Part shown: positions 60,599 through 64,000 of the stretch, piece after piece
Position numbering within the stretch: position 1 is the stretch's first letter
Layout of the letters: every line of letters begins with the position of its first letter
Assembly: GCF_000725495.1 (NCBI RefSeq)
Contig: NZ_KL647040.1
Coordinates: forward strand, 124,001 to 188,000
Reading direction: 5' to 3'
From: Streptomyces aureus
Lineage (GTDB): Bacteria > Actinomycetota > Actinomycetes > Streptomycetales > Streptomycetaceae
Length of the DNA stretch: 64,000 nucleotides
The notes under the pieces: generated by a model
Databases searched by the model: none
Told to the model about the DNA's origin: nothing
What the model saw: only the letters and a program-made list of their open reading frames with translations
Position numbers and translations under genes: made by a program

Positions 60599-61615
60599 GT
60601 GCGGGGTGGCGGCGTGCTCTGGTGGGCTCTGGACGCGATACGGGTGCAGGTGACGGGGCGGAACGCCCGTTTCTCGCAGGTGGTGTTGGAGCTGGCCTGG
60701 AATCCGGGCCCGGGGACGGACGCGTCGCTCGCGGCGCAGGTCCTGGCCGGTGCTGTGAAGCCGGCGCAGTTGTGGGCGCCGATCGGTTCGGTGGTCCTCG
60801 TGGCACCCGGAGCCTACGCACATCACGGAGTGAAGCCGGCCGTGGACAAGGTCCAGGAGCTGTGGCCGGCGGCAGTGGTCACGGTGGTGGACGAGACGGT
60901 GGCCGCCCTGGTCGGTGCCGGCACGGACCCGGAGCCGGCCGCGTGTGTCGTGGTGCACCAGGACGGGCTGCACACCTCGGTCGCCGTCGTCGCCGGGCGC
61001 GAGGTCATCGCCCGTGCCCTGGAGAGCGGTGGCACGCGAGGTCTGGCCCAGGCGGTGGTCGAACATCTGCGGGCCGAGCACCGGCTCGATGCCGGCCTGG
61101 AGCAGGCATGGGCCTCCGTCGTTCACGGCGGAGCGTTCGCGCCGTCGCCAACGGTGCCCCGGCCCGGGCCCGTCCACGGGTCGTTGATCACCGAGGATCG
61201 CGTCTCGCCTTCACCGCCGGGCACGGTCACCTTGACGCCGACCGAACTGCGGACCGCCGCAGTGGCCCCTGCCTACCGGCGGGTGATGGGCCTGGTGGAG
61301 CAGGTGCTGGGTGAAGCGCCGCCGGAGACCGTTCGGCAGGCGACGGCCGGCGGGCTGCTGCTGACCGGCCCGCACGTCCCCGGAGCCGCAGACCACCTGA
61401 CACAACTGACCGGGATGCCCGCTCGGCAGGTCGTCGAACCGAAGGCAGGACTTCAGCGCCCCCAGGTCCTCCTCGACGGGGTGGCCCGTCTGCTCGCCGA
61501 GCAGCCGCCGGCCCCCACCGTCGCCGAGCGCCGCCCCGACCTTTCAGAGATGTTGCGGTTGCTGGAGAAGCTCGGCCTGCGGCCGCCACGTGATCGGAAC
61601 ACCGACGACAGGTGA
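60599..61615 (+). CDS. Divergent actin/Hsp70-superfamily-like protein
   Basis: A 338-residue cytosolic protein. The middle 'VVLVAPGAYAHHGVKPAVDK', 'VVTVVDETVAALVGAGTDPE', 'ACVVVHQDGLHTSVAVVAGR' and 'GLLLTGPHVPGAADHLTQLTG' follow the order of MreB/Hsp70-type domains: a VDE-x-xAA helix after phosphate 1, a second phosphate loop 'VVHQDGLHTSVAVV', and an adenosine-type 'LLLTGPHVPG' turn. The usual N-terminal DxGtxxs loop is not evident ('WWALDAIRVQVTG' may be its relic), so ATP binding is doubtful. Pairing with known actin families is an inference. The GTG at 60599 is used as start. Confidence 0.6.
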   Translation: MRGGGVLWWALDAIRVQVTGRNARFSQVVLELAWNPGPGTDASLAAQVLAGAVKPAQLWAPIGSVVLVAPGAYAHHGVKPAVDKVQELWPAAVVTVVDETVAALVGAGTDPEPAACVVVHQDGLHTSVAVVAGREVIARALESGGTRGLAQAVVEHLRAEHRLDAGLEQAWASVVHGGAFAPSPTVPRPGPVHGSLITEDRVSPSPPGTVTLTPTELRTAAVAPAYRRVMGLVEQVLGEAPPETVRQATAGGLLLTGPHVPGAADHLTQLTGMPARQVVEPKAGLQRPQVLLDGVARLLAEQPPAPTVAERRPDLSEMLRLLEKLGLRPPRDRNTDDR

Positions 61616-61742
61616 ACCGGATGCGGAGCGCCCCGGGCCGGGACTCGTGCGGCTTCCGCGAGCCGATCGCCACACCAGGGGTGGGCCTCACACCGGAACG
61701 GACTGGGGAGGAACCGGGGGCACCAGCGGGCGGAGCTGGGAC

Positions 61743-61868
61743 GTGCGGTTTTCGTGGGCGGCACTCGCGCTGCCGGTGAGCGTCGCGCTGACCGCGATCG
61801 CGTACGGCCTCGTCCACGGGGCGTCGCTGACGCCCGTCGGATGGCGGAACACGTTGGTCATGGGCTAA
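61743..61868 (+). CDS. Possible 41-residue membrane peptide
   Basis: A frame from GTG 61743 reads 'RFSWAALALPVSVALTAIAY', then 'HGASLTPVGWRNTLVMG'. It would be a single membrane helix with a short outside tail. GGAG lies about seven bases upstream. Small proteins of this type are common in Streptomyces, but this one is close to the noise level. The 61869-62101 gap shows nothing else. Confidence 0.3.
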   Translation: MRFSWAALALPVSVALTAIAYGLVHGASLTPVGWRNTLVMG

Positions 61869-62101
61869 GCCGGGATGGCGTTGGTGAGGGTCTGCTCGGG
61901 CTGGCGTTCGTCCTGTACGACTTTCGGACGGAGAACTCGGAGGACAGCTCGCGGATACGGGAGATCGCTCGGCTGACGCCCCGAAACCACGCCATCTGAT
62001 CGGCGACCTGGCCTGCGGCATCAACGATGCTCCCGTCTCGGCAGACCTGGCCGACGGCCGGTGCCGTAAGGTGCCGACAAGTCCCCATCGTCGGAGTCCT
62101 C

Positions 62102-63211
62102 GTGCCGCAGCCTGCTCGACTGATCACCACGATCGCCGCCCCACTGGCTTTCTCGAGAGCCGACGACCCCCCGCGTCTGGAGGGACGGTCCGCCGCCCGG
62201 CTGCTCGTGCAGCGCGGCGACACGGAGCTGATCGTGCAAAGGCTCGAGCCGTCGGCCACGGATCCGGTCGTCCGCTTTCCAGCCCCCTGGCCACGCCGCT
62301 TCGGCGAGGACGCGGTGTCGCCTGCCGGCGATCTGGCCGTCTTCACCGGCCCGCACGCAGTACGGGCCGTCGACAGCTCGGGCAGCACGCGCTGGGAACT
62401 ACGGCACCGCTGCTGGGCGGACTGCGCGGGACACGAGAGCGTTGCCGAATACGCGCACGACCGTGGCCATCACCGATACCACGGCAGCGGCTCGGCCTCC
62501 TTCTCCGCAGACGGGACGCTCGTGTGGGCCCACATCCGCGGCCCCTTGGCGCACGAGGAACCCGTCCGCGGCCGCTATACGGAAGAGTGGCTGGTCATCG
62601 ATGCGGGAGAGGGCACCGTGCTGGGCCGGGCCCGTACGCATACGGCGGCCGCCGGCTCCGACCATGTGCCGCACCCGGACCCCGGGCAGATGGGTCTGAG
62701 CATCGGCGAGGGCCAAGACGGTACCCCGCTGCGATGGGGCCGGTGGGACGGCCATGCCCTGACCGTCGACAGTTTCGGTGACGAGGACCGTGTCCTGTTG
62801 GCGGTGAGCCCCAGCGGTGACCGCCTTCTCACCGTCACCCACGACCAGGACACCCTGGCCCTCCACCGGACCGCGGACGGCACGGTGGAAGCCGAACTGA
62901 GCGCGGACGTGATCCCCGGGCATCCCGCTCTGAAAGCCGAGCAATTCGACCTCTTCGAGGACGACGAGTCACGAGCGTTCTTCGACTACGAGGGGGGCTT
63001 TCTCGACGAGGACACCGTCGTTGTCGGGACGGCCGAGAGCGACGAGGAATTCGGTGCGGGTCGGCACTGGCTCGTCGACACGACCCTGATGCAGCAGGCC
63101 GAGCCGCTCGTCCATCCCTTCGAGGTGTCTGGTCCGCCGAGAGCCCTCGGCGACGGCACCTGGTACACCCTGTCCGCGACCGAGAACGCCCTTCATCTGT
63201 GGACCCGGTGA
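62102..63211 (+). CDS. Hypothetical protein, probable beta-propeller fold
   Basis: 369 residues from the GTG at 62102, with GGAG eight bases upstream. Repeated short strands with 'SPAGDLAVFTGPHAVRAVD', 'SFSADGTLVWAHIRGPL', 'SPSGDRLLTVTHDQDTLAL' and 'LGDGTWYTLSATENALHLW' look like degenerate propeller blades (sxdGxxl.....d..vxlwd). There is no signal peptide. An Asp/Glu-rich stretch ('LFEDDESRAFFDYEGG') lies near 300. I do not recognise a named family. It is convergent with the terminal TetR gene. Confidence 0.7.
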   Translation: MPQPARLITTIAAPLAFSRADDPPRLEGRSAARLLVQRGDTELIVQRLEPSATDPVVRFPAPWPRRFGEDAVSPAGDLAVFTGPHAVRAVDSSGSTRWELRHRCWADCAGHESVAEYAHDRGHHRYHGSGSASFSADGTLVWAHIRGPLAHEEPVRGRYTEEWLVIDAGEGTVLGRARTHTAAAGSDHVPHPDPGQMGLSIGEGQDGTPLRWGRWDGHALTVDSFGDEDRVLLAVSPSGDRLLTVTHDQDTLALHRTADGTVEAELSADVIPGHPALKAEQFDLFEDDESRAFFDYEGGFLDEDTVVVGTAESDEEFGAGRHWLVDTTLMQQAEPLVHPFEVSGPPRALGDGTWYTLSATENALHLWTR

Positions 63212-63311
63212 GGGCGTTGCCGAGGAGCGCGCCCGCCCGGTGCTGAGCCCCGTTCCCCGCACCCGGCCGAGCGCATGACCGAGTACGTCGACGCCGGTGG
63301 TGCTGCCTCTA

Positions 63312-63914
63312 CTACCAGTCGAGGGCCGGGTCTTCGGAGAGCAACGGCCGGAGCGCGCCGAGCACCGCGCCGATGCACACGTCCCGCAACTGAGTGCGGG
63401 TGCAGGTCTCTTGGGTGAGCCAGTCGACACAGAGGACCTGAACGAAAACCAGCCAGCTCTTCAGTACGCCGGACACGGCCTCTTTGGTGCTCTCGTCCGC
63501 GAGGGGGAGTACGGCCAGCAGCCGCGTACGAAGTGCGTCCAGCTCGTTCGTCATGATCGTCTGGATCACGGGATCGCCCGCGAGCACGCGGTTCGCGGCG
63601 AGGACGGCGTGGCGGTTCGCCACGAAGTAGTCGAGATGGACGTCCATGCCTTGGATGAGCTGATCCACCAGAGAGTCGGCGGGGTCGAGCCTGGTCTCGG
63701 CGAGCAACTGGTCCGCGGCCTGCTGGTACACGGCCGCGAAGAGGACGTGCTTGCTGGAGAAGTGACGGTAGAGCAGGGCTCGGGAGACACCCGCCTCTTC
63801 GGCGATCTCCTCCATCAAGACATCGTCGTACGGGTGAGCGGCGAAGAGCCGCGCTCCGACGGACAGCAGCTGGGCACGGCGGTCGCTGGGGCTGAGCCGT
63901 TGGCGGGGAGGCAC
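63312..63914 (-). CDS. TetR/AcrR family transcriptional regulator
   Basis: A 200-residue regulator. The N-terminal helix-turn-helix is 'RRAQLLSVGARLFAAHPYDD' followed by 'IAEEAGVSRALLYRHFSSK' (about 30-50). The C-terminal ligand domain is helical, with 'HLDYFVANRHAVLAANRVLAG' typical of TetR_C domains. A large inverted repeat starts 14 bp upstream of the start codon, consistent with autorepression and control of a divergent gene beyond the window edge. The ligand is unknown. Confidence 0.93.
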   Translation of the reverse strand: MPPRQRLSPSDRRAQLLSVGARLFAAHPYDDVLMEEIAEEAGVSRALLYRHFSSKHVLFAAVYQQAADQLLAETRLDPADSLVDQLIQGMDVHLDYFVANRHAVLAANRVLAGDPVIQTIMTNELDALRTRLLAVLPLADESTKEAVSGVLKSWLVFVQVLCVDWLTQETCTRTQLRDVCIGAVLGALRPLLSEDPALDW

Positions 63915-63927
63915 GGACGAAGACTAC

Positions 63928-63973
63928 TTGACATGTGTCCACTAGCGCATCCAGTCTAGTAGACGCATGTCAA
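63928..63973. promoter_or_regulatory. TetR operator-like long inverted repeat
   Basis: The left arm TTGACATGTGTCCACTAG (63928-63945) and the complement of the right arm 63956-63973 match at 16 of 18 positions, with a 10-bp spacer. Each arm itself contains a GACAT(G/C)-type dyad, so two TetR dimers could bind side by side. TTGACA also resembles a -35 element. Confidence 0.65.
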
Positions 63974-64000
63974 CTTAGCTCCACCGAGACATCTCGGAGG

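Overview
The window is high-GC actinomycete DNA, most likely from Streptomyces or a close relative. Third codon positions are strongly GC. GTG starts are common. Many genes belong to families typical of streptomycetes: DUF4232 lipoproteins, DUF4240, DUF5958, DUF2750, UTRA-GntR, NarL-type two-component pairs and a second MurJ. No housekeeping backbone, rRNA or tRNA was seen, so this looks like an accessory or arm region. All functions are inferred from sequence patterns recognised by eye; no database search was run.

Layout. 1-11.7 kb holds short metabolic and regulatory units. These are a quinone-oxidoreductase fragment with a divergent TetR regulator, a HAD phosphatase plus ROK repressor facing a DUF1479 oxygenase across two operator-like dyads, a DUF3626 protein, a secreted GH27 alpha-galactosidase with a ricin-type lectin tail, an SDR, a barstar-like protein, a histidine phosphatase and a zinc-ribbon protein. 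11.7-16.3 kb is a mobile-element graveyard. It holds an IS5-type transposase remnant, a truncated prim-pol fragment and a tyrosine integrase broken by several frameshifts and stops, followed by a lower-GC islet with a C2-like protein and a beta/gamma-crystallin protein. 16.2-22.5 kb has a lipoprotein, a DUF4240 protein, a divergent HxlR/SDR pair, an NB-ARC-type ATPase and a secreted PAF-acetylhydrolase-like esterase.

23-30.4 kb is a coherent operon resembling poly-gamma-glutamate synthesis: a double-HAMP membrane protein, PgsB, PgsC, an exported NlpC/P60 peptidase and a GT39-type glycosyltransferase. 30.4-34.1 kb holds small lineage-specific proteins and a uridine-kinase-like P-loop kinase.

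34.3-42.9 kb is a phosphonate locus on the minus strand. In transcription order it encodes a GntR/UTRA regulator, a phosphonate-type FAD oxidoreductase, a PhnX-like hydrolase, an ABC importer (ATPase, two permeases, binding lipoprotein) and a Tat-exported phosphodiesterase. A plausible division of labour is that the secreted enzyme releases an organophosphonate such as 2-aminoethylphosphonate, the transporter imports it, the oxidase makes the aldehyde and the hydrolase frees phosphate.

44.8-50.1 kb is a two-component system next to a MacB/FtsX-type exporter, a common antibiotic or envelope-stress pairing. 50.3-57.1 kb has an Asp/Glu racemase, a large WD40 protein that looks like the detached sensor half of a STAND protein, a MurJ flippase and a MerR regulator coupled to a cysteine-containing membrane protein. 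57.3-64 kb is a patchwork of small DUF proteins, a decayed gene with a 15-copy hexanucleotide repeat, an IS fragment, an actin/Hsp70-fold-like protein, a putative propeller protein and a terminal TetR gene with a long operator-like inverted repeat.
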